A DNA stretch of 64,000 bases from Bilabrum cf. latius (taxonomy: Eukaryota > Bigyra: Bicosoecida > Bigyra > Bicosoecida): contig OZ237749.1 of the NCBI GenBank assembly GCA_965178125.1, forward strand, positions 186,001 through 250,000. The letters run 5' to 3'. Positions 47,601-59,897 of the stretch are shown here, piece by piece (position 1 is the first letter of the stretch; each line of letters opens with the position of its first letter). A program made the translations under genes and the position numbers. The notes beneath the pieces were generated by a model. It was not told where the DNA came from. It saw nothing but the letters and a program-made list of their open reading frames with translations, and did not search any database.

Positions 47601-48840
47601 GCTCGAGAGAGAGACAGCGAGGCGACGTGGGCCCCAATCGGAGGGCCAAGGTGCCGCGGCGCTGCTTCCTGCAAGCGGGGCACTTCTTGGCATCAAGGAG
47701 GCGGAGGAGGCGGTGCGAGAGTCGCACCACGGGCTGGATGGAGGCTCCTCACAGGCCGACCGGTTCCGACCCATCGCTTCGATGGAGGCGCGAAGCACCA
47801 CGGCACCTTCGCTGGACCTGCGGGCGCAGGCTGCTCTCGGCGGCCTTGCAGTATCGGAGATGGACGCCATCCTCGAGTCGCTTCTGGCGTGCTACTCGAG
47901 GGCGGTTCTGCAGGAAGCAGACGGCCTAGGACCAGTGGCTACCGGCCATATCGAGGCTGACGGTGGTACAGATACCTCCTACGGCAGAGATAATGCTACA
48001 TCGGTGATGAGCAAGTTGTGGGACACCTGCAGGGGCGCCGAAACGGGCCCGAAGAGGTTCTTTGCAGGTGGTCGAGAGAGGTTCGTGCTAGAGGGCGAGC
48101 TGCCCGCTGTCGGCGCGGTGGCTGCGGGTGCTGCGGCGATCGTGTCCCCGCAGTTCGTTCAAGCCGAAATTGCATCGTCAGAAGCCGGCATGGCGTTGGG
48201 GGTTTCACCTACTCAGCCCGTTGGGGTGGACGAGTCGATGTCGGGGCTGCCTGACCCCATGGCTGCCTCAATGTTGATGGGCTTCGGTAGGGGCAAGGGC
48301 GGCAACGGTGGTGCTACTGCCGGTGCTAGCGGGGTATCCAGTGGAGTGCATGGCACCGCATAGCCCTCCAACGGGGCTGAATACAGTCTGGACTCGGCTC
48401 CCGGCGGGCTTGCATCGGGTGCGGCACTGCAGCCGCTTGCCTCCAGTATGCGGTCAGAGTCATGGCTGCAGGCGCCTTCTAAGGCAGGGGCGGCTGTGTT
48501 CGGTACTGCCTTTGGATCCAGTACGCCTGTCAGTGGTGGGGGTGACCACATGAGGCGGTCTAGCGCCCGTGGAGGTTCCGGTTTGGCTGCTGGTGCGCGG
48601 TCGCAGTTGCGTGGTACGTCGTCAGGAGGCAAGGTGGCGACTGCAATCGGAAAAGATTCAAAGGCGTCTGGTACGCCTGTTTTGCCGAGCAGCGGTACAT
48701 TCCGTGCCAGAGCGAGCGGCGGGTTGCCTGGCTTTGGCTCTCCTGGTCTGCCGTCCGCTGGGATGGACATTTTCGGGTTTGGGGATGATGAGGATGCGGG
48801 CGGGGCTGGTGTGGGCAGCGTAGCAATGGATTCGCTCTGA
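44698..48840 (+). CDS. Large alpha-helical solenoid-like protein, function unknown (5' exon unresolved)
   Basis: A single frame of 1,381 codons starts after a CCCCGCAG acceptor at 44697 and ends on TGA, with TAGs at 45112, 47245 and 48361. The N-terminal part reads FQEAYASIDEFVREQVDATG; the body is Ala/Leu/Gly-rich helices with paired-helix patterns such as WAVAFRYALLCTDHAERVAL and ARRIASRRGQAWLDRRRLD. The C-terminus is Gly/Ser-rich with a few FG-type pairs (GFGSPGLPSAGMDIFGFGDD). A nucleoporin scaffold of the Nup93/Nup85 kind is one possibility, but I see no diagnostic motif. It ends tail-to-tail with the armadillo gene, whose frame stays open antisense to this C-terminus. Confidence 0.65.
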
Positions 48841-50300
48841 TGACTGGTATCAACGATTGGGACCACGCAGTAGATGGTGGCGTTTTTGAATTTATGCGGA
48901 TTCAAACAAGCAGGAACGAGCAAGCTGCTCCAGCATCTGCCGCGTTGGTTGGCAGGCGGTCCGGAGGGAGAGACAAAGAGCCCTAAGCACTGGGCTACCG
49001 CAAGAAGTGCAGCAGGCTGCAGAAGCTCCAACCGCATGCGTATGGGTCGCATCTGCACCTCTTCATTCTCCCGGCAGCAAACCCCTGACGCACATGCCCT
49101 CTGCCGCGGCTGCATTGCATTGCATGCCATGGGCCACGGATCGCCGAGTGCCGAAGCGAAGGACTTGATTGCCTCACGGCGTTTAGCGCTTCCTTGAGCA
49201 CATGTGAGCAAGCATTTGCATGCAATGCTGGCTGTAATGTCTCCCGGGCCTTTGCCTGACGCGCATGTCAGCAGGAAGCTGATGCGCGTCTCACCAGCGG
49301 GATTGTCTGCCGCGACGAGCTCACTCCTGGCCTTTACGGAGCCTCGTAGGAGTTGCAGCAGCACCTGCAGAATCCGCAAGTCGGCCTCAGCAGCGGTACT
49401 GGGGTCATTGAACACTTTTGACGGATTCATGGTGTGCTGTAGCGCATCGAAGGCCCCGGCATCAACCGCCGTTCGGCATGCCTCGCTCGACGCCACGCAT
49501 AGGTGCCTCAGGGCCGTGAGGGCGCCAAACTGAATAGACGGGGTCAAGATTCCCAGCATATGAACTACGCTCTCAATTATTTTGGCCGTGGGTTCGTGAC
49601 CAGCGAGAAGATCACCTTCGATGCTGCACACGATGCGGCAAGCCGCATGCAAGCTGGCGGCGTCGGTGTAGCTGTCGGCGAGAGCGCTGACCGACTTGCT
49701 GATGCCGCATTCCACCGCGACAGATTGTATTTCTACACTATTTTCCATCAGCTTGGACACTGCCCAGGATGCCTCTTCCATTATCTTTGGACAGGCTGCG
49801 CCCAGTAGCACGACGAGCGGGGGAATAGCGCCGGCCTCAGCTACTGCCTGGCTCCTCTCTTCGTTCTCATGAGCAAGCTAGGTCATTGATCGAACTGACC
49901 ACCGAATGCTTGCATCGGTCGTGGGGACACGAAGTCCACTTCGATCGACTGAAGTGCCCTTGATGATACCGACTAGTCCGTCGAGCAACCCTTCTTGCTC
50001 GATCAAAACTTTCTTGCACTCGTCGCAACCCCACGCGACGCCATCGATAGCATGGGTTACAGCTTCGACTGTTTTCGAGTTTCGGGACTTGAGCAGACGT
50101 ACCAGGTGTGGGATCACTCCGCTTCGCGCAACCTCAAGCTTCTATCCATCTCCGATTGCCCAGCGGCTAACAAGCCCTGCTGCGATTTCAATCTCGGATT
50201 CGTTTTCGCTCTGGAGTTTTTGTACAATATCTAGCCAGTCCATCCTTGCTTCACGTGTCTCGGTTAGGTGCAACGTGGGCCGGTCAACTTCGATCCGCAT
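48841..50300 (-). CDS. Armadillo-repeat protein (importin-alpha/ARM-like), 3' end uncertain
   Basis: A frame starting at ATG 50300 (or 50243) runs leftward with TAGs at 50142 and 49878. It shows armadillo repeats: VARSGVIPHLVRLLKSRNSK, SVRSMT-TAG-LAHENEERS, VAEAGAIPPLVVLLGAACPK, EASWAVSKLMENSVEIQSVA. There is no basic importin-beta-binding segment at the N-terminus, so it may be an ARM protein other than a classical importin alpha. After about 49080 the repeat pattern fades; the frame stays open to a TGA at 48213, overlapping the helical gene's 3' end in antisense, so the real end may be an unrecognised splice or stop near 48840-49080. Confidence 0.65.
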
Positions 50301-50434
50301 GGACAGACTTGCACAGGTGTTACGACAAGAGCAGGCAACCGGTGTGATTGAACATATTCACTTCGACATAGAGCTGCACGCAGAGTATCTGGTATGCATA
50401 CGTTTTCCCGGCGTCGGATGCGCCCCCGAAGCAT

Positions 50435-52461
50435 TCAAGACTCGACCCCCTCGATACCGCGCACGGGCACCACCTTCTTCCCGCGGCGCGTCCCAGCCAC
50501 CGAGCCAGACGGGATGCCTTCCCCATCCGGCCCCAGCCCGATCCCCCGGATCTCAGCCTCGCTGAATCCCTCGCTCTGCAGCTGCCTCCGGAGCTCCCTC
50601 GCCGCCCGGCGCTCCAGCAGGTCCTTCCGCATCGAATCGCGCTCCTCCTCCTCCTTGATCTGTGCCCTCTGCCGCTGCGAGAGCTCGCGCGCTGCGGCCT
50701 CCCTCTGAACCTTCTCTTGGGTCACCTGCCGGGCGTACAGGCGCTTCTGCACCCGCTTCCTCGCGGCATCCAGCGCGTCCTGTCTGTTCAGCTCGTCCTC
50801 CTCCTCCCTGAGCCGATCGATCAGCGCCTGGTCCCGCTGCTGTTCCCTGCGCTTCCTGTCCTCCTTCACGGCCATCTGTTCCTCCAGGTTGGCGCGCATC
50901 TCTTCCCGCTGCCTGATCCGCTTCGCGGCCTCCTCGCGCGCCTTCCTCCTCAGTCGCATCTCCTCCTCCTCCCAGTCCCTCCTGAGGCGGTTGCGCTCGT
51001 CCTCGTCCTTGCTCAGCGTGGCCTTGGCCGCCTTGCGGCCCGCGAGCTCCTTGATCTCGTTCTCTTCAGCCTTTTCGATCGCGGCGAGCCGAGCGGCCTC
51101 CTCTTCTTCCAGTCGCTTGCGCAGCGCATACATCTCGAGTTCTTTGTCGCGGGCCGCCTCTTCCTCTCTCTGCTACCTCTTGCGAGCTAGGAGCGCGTCG
51201 TTCAGCTGCTTCAGCTCAACCTGCGCCCGCTTGGCCTCTTCTCTCTTGATCCGCATTCTCTCCTGCCTCCGCGCCTCCTCGTCCTCCATCTGTTTCCGCA
51301 GCATGGCGCCCTCTTGGTCCTTCCTCTCCATCTCCATCACCCTCTTCTTGGCGTTTTCACGGAGCTGTCGCCGCAGCAGCTCGGCGTCCTTCAGCCTGGT
51401 TGCTCTCTTTCTCGCGTGTTCGCGCCTCTCCATGGCCGCCTGCAGTATCCTCTGCTCCTCCTCAGCGTGCGCGAAGTGCGCCTCCCTCTCCTGCTCGGCT
51501 CTCTTTTTCATCTTGACCTCCTCCAGCTGTGCCCTTCGGTCCCGCGAGACGCGGGCGGCCTGCAGACGAGAATTGACCGCCTTGACGCTATCGGTCTGCA
51601 TGGCGACTGCCATGCGAGCCGCTGCGAGACTAGGGTTGGCGGCTTCCTCCTCGTCCATGCGGCGCTCCTCGGCGAGCAGGCGAGCACGAGCAGCTGCTTC
51701 GGCGGACTGGCCCTTACGACCCCCCGCGCGGGCGTCGCCGGCCTGCAACCCGGCACGAAATGTCCTCTCGTCTTCGAGCTTTTTCATGAGCCTGATCCTG
51801 GCGGCGGCTCGCTCGGGGTCTCCCCTAGCGCGCGCCATCACGCGAGCGATGCGGCCCTCGTCCACGCCGCCAGACGGGCCGCCGGCGCTGGACGTCGTCA
51901 GCTTTTGCGATCGGCGCTTTTTCACAGTTCCAGCTGCAACTGTTTGTCTCGCATGCTCATTGTCAGGGTCAACGAGAGCCATCAAAATTGGGTCCGGCCG
52001 AGGAAGCGCTCGCATGCGCTGCCGGTCGACGCTGCTCGCGGCAGACAAGAACTGCCTCTTCGAAGAATCCCCCGTCAAGGTGTTTGGAACTGCATTCTCT
52101 GCAGAAAGCCTTGCTAGTGCCGGGGGCACTCCAAGCTCCCGTGCTGCGATTGACATGAGGAGCTTCTCTCGCTTGCCAACAGGCTCAGGTCGAAATTGAG
52201 CAAAAGCAGACGGGAAACATGAAATATGCGGAGCTCACCGGTTGTCTCGATCAGTTCTTTCTGCTCTTGTCTTTCCCTCTCTTCTTCCTGAAGCCTGGCT
52301 TGAATAGAATAAAGCTCGCGGCCACTAATAACGTTGAGCTTTCCCATGCCACGCCGCGTGCCCCCTTTCTGCGCTGCAGCGAGCCTTCGCGCCACGCCTG
52401 CGGTAGAAGGACCAGATGTATACCCAAACACGATGCTGTCACCCCCGCTTCTGAGGGACAT
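50435..52461 (-). CDS. Coiled-coil protein with TPH-like (trichohyalin/plectin homology) domain, ciliary type
   Basis: Model complement(join(50435..52143, 52239..52461)), about 643 aa, TGA stop, 95-nt GTGAGC...CGCAG intron in phase 1. Exon 1 is MSLRSGGDSIVFGYTSGPST, then GKLNVISGRELYSIQARLQE. The rest is almost wholly charged coiled coil (RKRLEEEEAARLAAIEKAEE, KRIRQREEMRANLEEQMAVK) ending ESEGFSEAEIRG-like and basic (RRGKKVVPVRG). One TAG at 51173 falls within the coil (LLARKR-TAG-QREEEAARD). Such proteins (CFAP45, CFAP53, MNS1) sit inside axonemal microtubules, so the organism probably builds a flagellum. Assignment to a single member is not possible by eye. Confidence 0.65.
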
Positions 52462-52990
52462 GGCCTAGATATGTGGAGCCAGAAGCTTGCGACCTCGCGA
52501 ACGGCTAGCCCAAAATCATGCTTCATCTTTCAAGTTTTGGCGGTCGCAAGCCCCCGCGCGATCGATCATCGAAGTGATCATCGCATCGCCTGGTATGCTT
52601 GGCCTCACAAGCACTGGTGGCAATAATTTGTCAGAGTACATGGTGCCAGGGGCAAGAGATAGGCACATTTGAGACGGTAACACTCTGGAATTCTACTTGT
52701 ATGGCTTGTTCGGTTCTGCGCATCGCGCGGAGGCTTACTCGACTGTGCGGCAGTTCCACTGCGCGACAAAATTGATTGTGCGGTTGGTCAACAAGTGTGA
52801 GCTTGCTGTGGTTCCTGCTTGAGGCGCCTCCACGCGCACAGGCGAGTAATCGAACCTTGAACGAACCTTCACCTCATCAAGAACGGCGCACGATGACCAA
52901 TAAAATCCCTAGCCGCGAGTGATCCTGGGTCTTTGCCCAATCAAAGGTAGACCAATCTCTCCTTAAATTAGTTCCGGAACGAAGCAGGCA
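52462..52990. other. Divergent intergenic region
   Basis: About 530 bp between the start codons of the coiled-coil gene (leftward) and the LRR gene (rightward). No gene seen; presumably both promoters. Confidence 0.4.
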
Positions 52991-55969
52991 ATGTCAAGGC
53001 TTGGATCAACTGTTGTAGTTGCAAGCAGCTCCGCAAAGGATCTCGTGGACAGCGCAGGGTCTGGATCACAGCGGCAGCTGGTAAAAATTCATTGCGGGGA
53101 TCAAAGCAGAGACTTTGATTCAAGTTTGCATGGGCTGATTGGCGAGAATCTTCGGTGTTTAGTCTTGGATGAAGCGAGGCTTGGCTCGAGCGCACCAGCT
53201 ACAGCAACTGTGGTTCTGAACCAGGTTCTGGCAGTTGGAGCCTGCCAGCGTTTAGGTCGGCTGTGCATCCGAATGACGCAATTATCTCCGGATCTCATCG
53301 CTTCGATTGCAGAGGTCCTTCAAAGTTGCAAGAGCCTTCGGTAGCTGTAGCTGCGGTCTCAAATCAACCTCAAGGTGGCAGAGTCCAAGACCATTTTTGA
53401 TGCGCTGCATTCGAACGGCAGCATCATGCACCTGGAACTCCCATCGTTTGCCGGATTCGTGGTTCCAGCGCCTGGAGCTCCGTTTGCATCCGCGGTGCTG
53501 GCTTCGCCGGTCGCGGCAAGCCTGATGGAGTATTTGAGCAGCAGGCGCTGCCAGCTCAAATTTTTCCGAGTCGTTTGCAACAACAACGACGCGGTGCTTG
53601 CGCTGAGCGAAGCGCTGCGGGCCGCGAAGAATTCGTCCATCGAGCAGCTGGAGGTGACGGTGGCATGCAAGCCGTAGGGAGGTTCGATGGCACGATTCGC
53701 AGCGGGCATCGGGCAGTGCGCGGGCCTCAAGCGGCTGTATCTATCCATTAAGGTTCCCTTCATGATGACCCTTCCTCTTGACGAGGCCGGGCGGATGCAA
53801 CTCGCCGGTGCCATCGCAGAGCATTCAACGCTGCAGTCCGTGCACCTCAATGGGATCGACTGCACCGGCGTTCTGGGCCTGATGGTGTCCGGGCCAGCCC
53901 CCCGAAATGGTGTAGCGCGCAAGGGGGCTCTGAGACAGCTCGTGCTCGACCAGGTGCTGGGCGACGATGCCACGTATATTGGCTTCTCGGAGGCGGTCAG
54001 GGCCGGGCCCCCCTCCTGCTCCTCGCTGGAGACCATCTCCTTCTCGGACCCCGAGAGCACGAATTTCGTCCATGCGAGGCTTATGGAGGGCATAGCTGGA
54101 TCTTCCACGATCAAATCCGTCCATTTGCATGACAGTTTGTTCAGGACATTCGGTGCCGATGAAGAACCTATTGACCACCTGTTCCGATCTGAACATGACG
54201 AGGAGGCCGCGCCATCACCCACGCCACGAGCCATGTGCCAGCGCAACATCCGCATCGCGAGCGCAACTCCGCCCCCAGAATTCTTCGTGTCCCTCGGCGG
54301 GAGTTTAGGGAGCGGCACAGGTAGTCTAGAGGAACTGCACATGGACTTGGCAAACCTGACTGACTCGGCCAGCACGCAGGGGCTGTGCGACGGACTGCGG
54401 GCAAACACCACGCTGCGCCGGCTGTTTTTCTGCAACGTCTAGACCGGCATTGCCACACGAATCGCTGGAGCGCTGGCCGCCAATGCCGCCGTGCGTCTCA
54501 CCCACCTGGAGATGCCGGGCCAGTGGGGTCATGACGCCGACAGCGCCTTTGAGGCAGCGGACAGCCTGGGCAGGTTGGCCGGACTGAGGCATTTGAGCGT
54601 GCAGCACGGCCTCGTGGCGGAGGACCAGGGTTACACGCTGTTCCGATCCATCGTGGAGCGATCGCGAATGGAGCACCTGGACATCCGGTCATGCGAGGTG
54701 TCTGACGGTGATTTGCAGGCACTCCTGACCAAGTGCCGTAGCCTACGGACGATAAGGATCGGCGGCATTTCTACAGAGCGGGCGCGGATCGCCATTGTTC
54801 CCGCCATGCGCGCCATCACCGAATCTACCGGCCCGGCCAGCTGCCTGAGAGAGATAGAGGTATGGATTTTCTAGCCTGCATGGCTCATGCAAGGGGATGC
54901 GGCCTCGCTGAAGAAGAGGGAGCGCAAGATCCGGAAAGGCATTTTGAGCGCAAAGCAGGAGCTGCAGGACGCGATCGAATCTGTCCCGTTCGTCACGCAG
55001 TTGCAGCCACCCGACCAAGGCGGCGCAGAGGCACCCCCTTGTAGCGGGCTGAAGAGTCCGGGGCCAGACGCGCGGCAAGCCGTCGTTGCCCGCTGGACCA
55101 GCGAGCCGGCTACCTGCTCAAGAGCTGCCGCTCTGCTGCGCATGGCGATCCATGGGGTGTGCATCACTCCCAAGGATGCATGTTTCTACGCAGCGGCAGC
55201 GCTCGGTGCTGGCAGAGACGCAGGATCCGGTGCCCAAGAGGCATCTGCGCCAGCGCCTGCAACGAGCGCTGTCGGCAGCAAGGCGTCCGATGCAGCTGGC
55301 GGTGATTGGGTCGACTCTGTTAGTCTGGCAGCGCTTCTTGATAACTTATCAGAGTGCTGCAGCCCACGGACATCAAGTTTGGACGAGGTGTCCGCGCTGG
55401 ATTGGAGGGCGGAAGGCGCCTCGATGGTCCCGGAAGAGGGATGCAGGACAGGGGCGCTGGGCTGGGGGGACCCATTGTTGAGTGCCAATGGCGATCTAGG
55501 TCCGTTCAGGCAGGCGATACCCTCAGAGGTCATTGCGGAAACAGGGGTGATGTGTGAGGCCATTCGAGTGGGTACGCATTGGCTGGGTGGAAGCACTGCC
55601 AGTGGAGATGGCCCAGCCACCGGTGCTGGAGCGGGTGCCGCTGCAGGTGGTGACACCTATGACCACGATCGTGTGGCAGAGGCGCTGCGGGGCCTCATGG
55701 CAACGCATGCGGTGCTGCATCGGGAGCAGGTCATCCGGTGGAGGCACGCATGCGAGGCACGGCGGGATGCTGCATGTGTCTTCCAGGCGGCGAAAGAGGG
55801 CCGCCCCATGGAGCTGGCAAAGAGGTTGAGGCTCGGTGCGCTGGCTGGGGGGCTGGAGATGAAGGGCGAAATGGAGGACGGGAGGGCTGTTGGGCCGCTG
55901 GAGGCTGCTGTGCTTGGGGGGCATGAGGAGTGCAAGCAGCTTCTAGAGAAGGCTGGAGCGCGGGCATAA
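52991..55969 (+). CDS. Leucine-rich repeat protein fused to the shared C-terminal module
   Basis: One intronless frame, 992 aa, ATG 52991 to TAA 55967, with TAGs at 53342, 53348, 53675, 54440 and 54872. Residues 30-630 carry irregular RNI-like leucine-rich repeats (SIMHLELPSFAGFV, LKRLYLSIKVPF, LEELHMDLANLT, MEHLDIRSCEVSDGDLQALL, RSLRTIRIGGIS). A linker of low-complexity Ala/Gly/Ser follows, then the module seen in the ankyrin genes: WRHACEARRDAACVFQAAKE, GRPMELAKRLRLGALAGGL and GPLEAAVLGGHEECKQLLE. Module sharing between LRR and ankyrin proteins points to domain shuffling. No membrane span. Function unknown. Confidence 0.8.
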
Positions 55970-56219
55970 GCACTGAGTGGTGGAATCATAGATCAGATCA
56001 GGTATCAGATCCGGGCAATGACCCGACCAAGCCAAGCAAGGCCTGATGCACGCGCACCACATCGCATCAAATCCGATCTTATCCATCCGACCCCGTCATA
56101 CTCATCGCACCTGGTCGATGCTATGGCCTGCTCAATCCGAGGCCCAAATTGCTTCTATTCATCCAGGAAGCCAGACACATGGTTTGCACCTCAAAGAGGG
56201 TTATCTAGGCCCCTTTGAC

Positions 56220-59051
56220 TCAATGGAACAGGGGTGTCCCATCTGCCAGCAGCCAGGGCCGGCCAACGTCCCTGCCCTCAAACAGGTGCGACCGCACAGC
56301 GTCACCGCGGTAGTCCTCGTGCAGGTGGTCGGGCACATCATCACCGGACTCGAGCAGGCGGCCAGTCATGGGATCCTGGTTAGCAAGCAGCCGCTCCAGC
56401 ATCGTGCGCTGCACCTCTGCTTCGGACAGGTCCTCTAGCCCAACCCATTCGTTGATGTGTGGGTCCGACTCGCGGGCAGCTGTCGCTGCAGCCACTGCCT
56501 GCACACCCCGGAGCGCTTGCAGGCTCCTGCGGCGGAATACGACGGCGTTCTCATCCGCAACCGTGCGTACTCGCTGTGCCGTTGAGTAGGGTAGCTGAAA
56601 TCTGGTCGTGTTGAGGTTCATCGCGACCCACTGCATCAGAGCGCTACCGTCAAAGGTGGCCTGCGCATAGGGGTCGTCAGCAGTCATCATGGCATCCATT
56701 GCATCGGCATACGACTAGGTCGCTGGCAGACCGCACAGGAACGGGTATGTGGTCAGGTTGGAGGGAACGAAGGACGTGTTGCGCAGCGAAGGGGCCCCGT
56801 TGCTGTCCCAGATGTACCCCTCGTACCAGTTGGCCACGAAGAACTCGTCCAGGAACCACGGCACGCTGCGGTCGTAGTAGTCGTCAAACTCGCCCGTGCC
56901 CACGTGGATGCTTCCCACGAACCACTCCCTGCAGATCGACCCCGTGTCGGCCACAAACTGCACGAGCTCGTCCGATGCAGCCTCTCGAGCTGTCCTCGTC
57001 AGGCTTGGCTGCACCCTGCCTAGGGTGCGGATGGTGGGCTGAGTCTTGTAGTGAAACAGGGAGGGGCCCTGCACCAGATTCTCAGCGGAGACGAAGCCCG
57101 GGCTCCTCATGCTGATGGTGCGCGGGACGTACTCATCCGTCAGCTCGGAACTGGGCAGGAAATCGACAGATAAGTATCGTTCTGAGTCGTACGTGAACAC
57201 CATGATGCGGGCCGCGCACTCGTCACGTGATCCGATCCCCTCAACGCACCTGGAATCCACAGGGGACAGTGTGACCGTCTCTGGCCCAAACTGATTGAAG
57301 TTGTCCAAGTCTTTGGTGCCCAACAGAAGCTGGTTAGAGCAGCTCATCTGCGAGTACGACAACTTGCACTTGCCTTCAGGGGTGCCAGAATCGGGCCGAT
57401 CGTTGTGAGACGGGCTGAAGTAGTAGTCCACCGCACCGGGCAAATCTAGCAGATCTTGCCATCGGTCGCCCCAGCTGGCCACCACGTCCAAGTCCCAGGG
57501 CCTGCGGCCCCAGTTCAATGATACGGCAGTGGCATTAATCGGCGAATTCGCCCCATCCATTCCGTTGATCTCCCACGCGAAGCTGCCTGCCGCGTGAAAG
57601 CTATCGGTCGTGCGGACCTCGTCATCTGAGATGGTGATGGGGGCGGCCGTCTCCGCCTTGTAGGTCTGGTTCGCGAACGCTGGGAACTAAAACGTGGTGC
57701 TGCTCGAAGACTCCCCAGTTGCCACGACGCTGTTCCCATCCGTGTTGCGGACCGTGACGGTGGCGGTGAGCTGAGTGAGTGACTCCACCCTGATGTTGCG
57801 GATGGTGACCGTGACCATGTCTGGGCTGGGAAAGGGCGTCTGCGAAACACGAGAGGGAGAGGTGCGTCGGGACATTGGGTCAAAACGCGACGTTACTACC
57901 TGAAATAGGTCGACCATTGAGAGATTCATAAGCAAGCTAGAGGTGCTGCTCACAGGGGACGGCGATGGAGTACTGCTCGGGCTGGCCGTGATGCTTGGGC
58001 TACTGCTCGAAGTGGGCGAGGTGCTCGGGCTGCTGCTAACGCTCGAAGTGGGCGAGGTGCTCGGGCTGCTGCTAACGCTCGAAGTGGGCGAGGTGCTCGG
58101 GCTGCTGCTAACGCTCGAAGTGGGCGAGGTACTCGGACTGCTGCTGGCGCTCGAAGTGGGCGAGGTGCTCGGACTGCTGCTGGCGCTCGAAGTGGGCGAG
58201 GTGCTCGGGCTGCTGCTGGCGCTCGAAGTGGGCGAGGTGCTCGGACTGCTGCTGGCGCTCGAAGTGGGCGAGGTGCTCGGGCTGCTGCTGGCGCTCGAAG
58301 TGGGCGAGGTGCTCGGACTGCTGCTGGCGCTCGGTGTTGGGGTTGGAAGTACCGGGATGGCCCCATACTTCACGGGATCACGCCTTGGCACCGCTCGGAT
58401 GCCCGAGCCTACCGGGCCAGCGGCGAGCTACTCCTGCAGGCCTTGCTCGAGGCTGCCGTCCTCAACAGAGTCTGCCAGGGTTTCTGCCGCATCGGCAGCT
58501 TCTTGCTGGGAAGAAAACCCAACCGTTGCGGTCAACACGAAACCTTGGCCCTCGGAGCTTGGCGCGAGCTGCAGCAAAATGTCGTCGCTGTCCACTCCAA
58601 GAAGCGTCGCGATCACGGCGGTGCTGTTCTGGACGTCTCCGCACCCGATGGTCGATCCATCTGTTTCTAAGTCTATGGAGAGGGTGCTGTAGAAGCTGTG
58701 CAGGCGGTTAAAATTATCTGTTGCCTCGGTCGTAAATCCGCTGCTCGCCTGGCCGTCTGTTGTGGGGCAACCTAGTCCATCTGCCGCAGTTTCTTCCTCG
58801 GCTGTACCGATGTCCATACGCTCATTTTCTTTACCACGAAGTAGAAAAAGGGCCACTAGCAGTGATGCCAGAAGCACACACAAAAGCACGCATGCGGCAA
58901 TCCACATGCCAAAAGCACCGCGACACGATCGCTTTGACTCAGCTTTTACGTGGCGTTCAGGTGCTTCAAGCGCCTTATCCTCGTAATCACGGCTCCTGTA
59001 TTGCTTCAAAGATCCGTTTGATGAGTTCGTGGTCTAGTTTGTCCGGGACAT
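56220..59051 (-). CDS. Type II membrane protein with Ser/Pro/Thr stalk and large ectodomain
   Basis: Single exon, 943 aa, ATG 59051 to TGA, with TAGs at codons 6, 208, 455 and 779. The start MSRTN-TAG-TTNSSNGS is recovered only with TAG as sense. A signal-anchor segment (MWIAACVLLCVLLASLLVAL) follows a charged N-terminus. Next come about 130 residues of a small folded domain (FNRLHSFYSTLSIDLETDGS), a stalk of nine 12-residue Ser/Thr/Pro repeats, a beta-rich part (VTVTIRNIRVESLTQLTATV) and a Cys-containing ectodomain (DYYFSPSHNDRP, WFVGSIHVGTGEFDDYYDRS). Likely a glycosylated cell-surface protein; family not recognised. The four TAGs divide what a standard reading would call four unrelated ORFs. 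Confidence 0.8.
58009..58332 (-). repeat. 36-bp tandem repeat, nine units, coding
   Basis: Nine exact-length 36-bp units encode a 12-residue Ser/Thr/Pro period (STSPTSSASSSP type; three units have Val in place of Ala). They form the stalk of the type II membrane protein. The few differences are clustered, as expected of recent unit expansion. Confidence 0.95.
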
Positions 59052-59642
59052 AGGATTGTTCCCGGCGAAGTTTACCACGTGCGGCTCATCAGATGCTTTT
59101 TGCATCTGCGGTGGCAGGAAGCATCCAGGCAATCGTACCGTTGGCGGCGAATGTATTGATAATGGTGTGGGCTGCAAGACTCCTAGGGTCAATCTCACCT
59201 TCTACAATACACAGCTGGACCTTTTAGATGGTCCCTTGCGCTGTCGGACACGCGGCAAACTCACATTTGCACGCAACTAGAAGATTATATCAGGTCCCGC
59301 ACCACCACGCAGCCTCCGGATCTCCGGATGAATTCAAGCCTTTTTGGGGCATCATGCCGGGGATCAAATCCTTAACTTGCGGAACTAGTACCAGATGCAG
59401 AAAGTAGAAGGCCGAACTTAGGCTATTCGCTGCAGGAAATGGTCAATGAACTCGGTGATCTATTTCTCCGATGCGGAGAAAAAGCGCTGGACTGAAAGCC
59501 AGGGAACAAGAGAGAAGAGATAGTACGCATGAGGTGGACACTGCAATTTTGCGATACCAAATTAAACGGGTCCCCAAATCATATATAATTTCCAATAGTA
59601 CGATTTGGAGACTTAAGGAATCGGTAGGAGGCGAAGTATTAG
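59052..59642. other. Intergenic
   Basis: No gene recognised. It contains the upstream flank of the type II membrane protein gene. Confidence 0.4.
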
Positions 59643-59897
59643 CTTGACCGGCCTGACCGGGGCTGGGAAGTGCACGTTGCGCTGCACGACTCCAAGGGGG
59701 ACGGGGTCGGGAGGGTGGGCAAAAATTACCCAATCTCCGCCCCTCTCCTGAACACAGAGAGGGTATGTGCGTCATCGCAAGCAATCCGTTCGGCTTTGTC
59801 GCACCTTCCCGGTTGCAAACGCCACCGGAACCCGACGAGACGTTCACGCGCTCCCGCTCTGGCATCGACACCGAACCCCATACGGCGTTAGGATCAG
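59643..59897 (+). repeat. Dispersed repeat, copy 2
   Basis: Inverted copy of 32069-32373, lacking about 50 bp present there and with other small indels that break the open frame. It is flanked by unrelated sequence on both sides, so it is a discrete unit of roughly 250-300 bp. Confidence 0.75.

Noticed and set aside
50889-52199. 436-codon plus-strand ORF opposite the coiled-coil gene
   Set aside because: Ser/Leu/Arg-rich mirror image of a Glu/Lys/Arg coiled coil; the sense strand has the splice site and family features.
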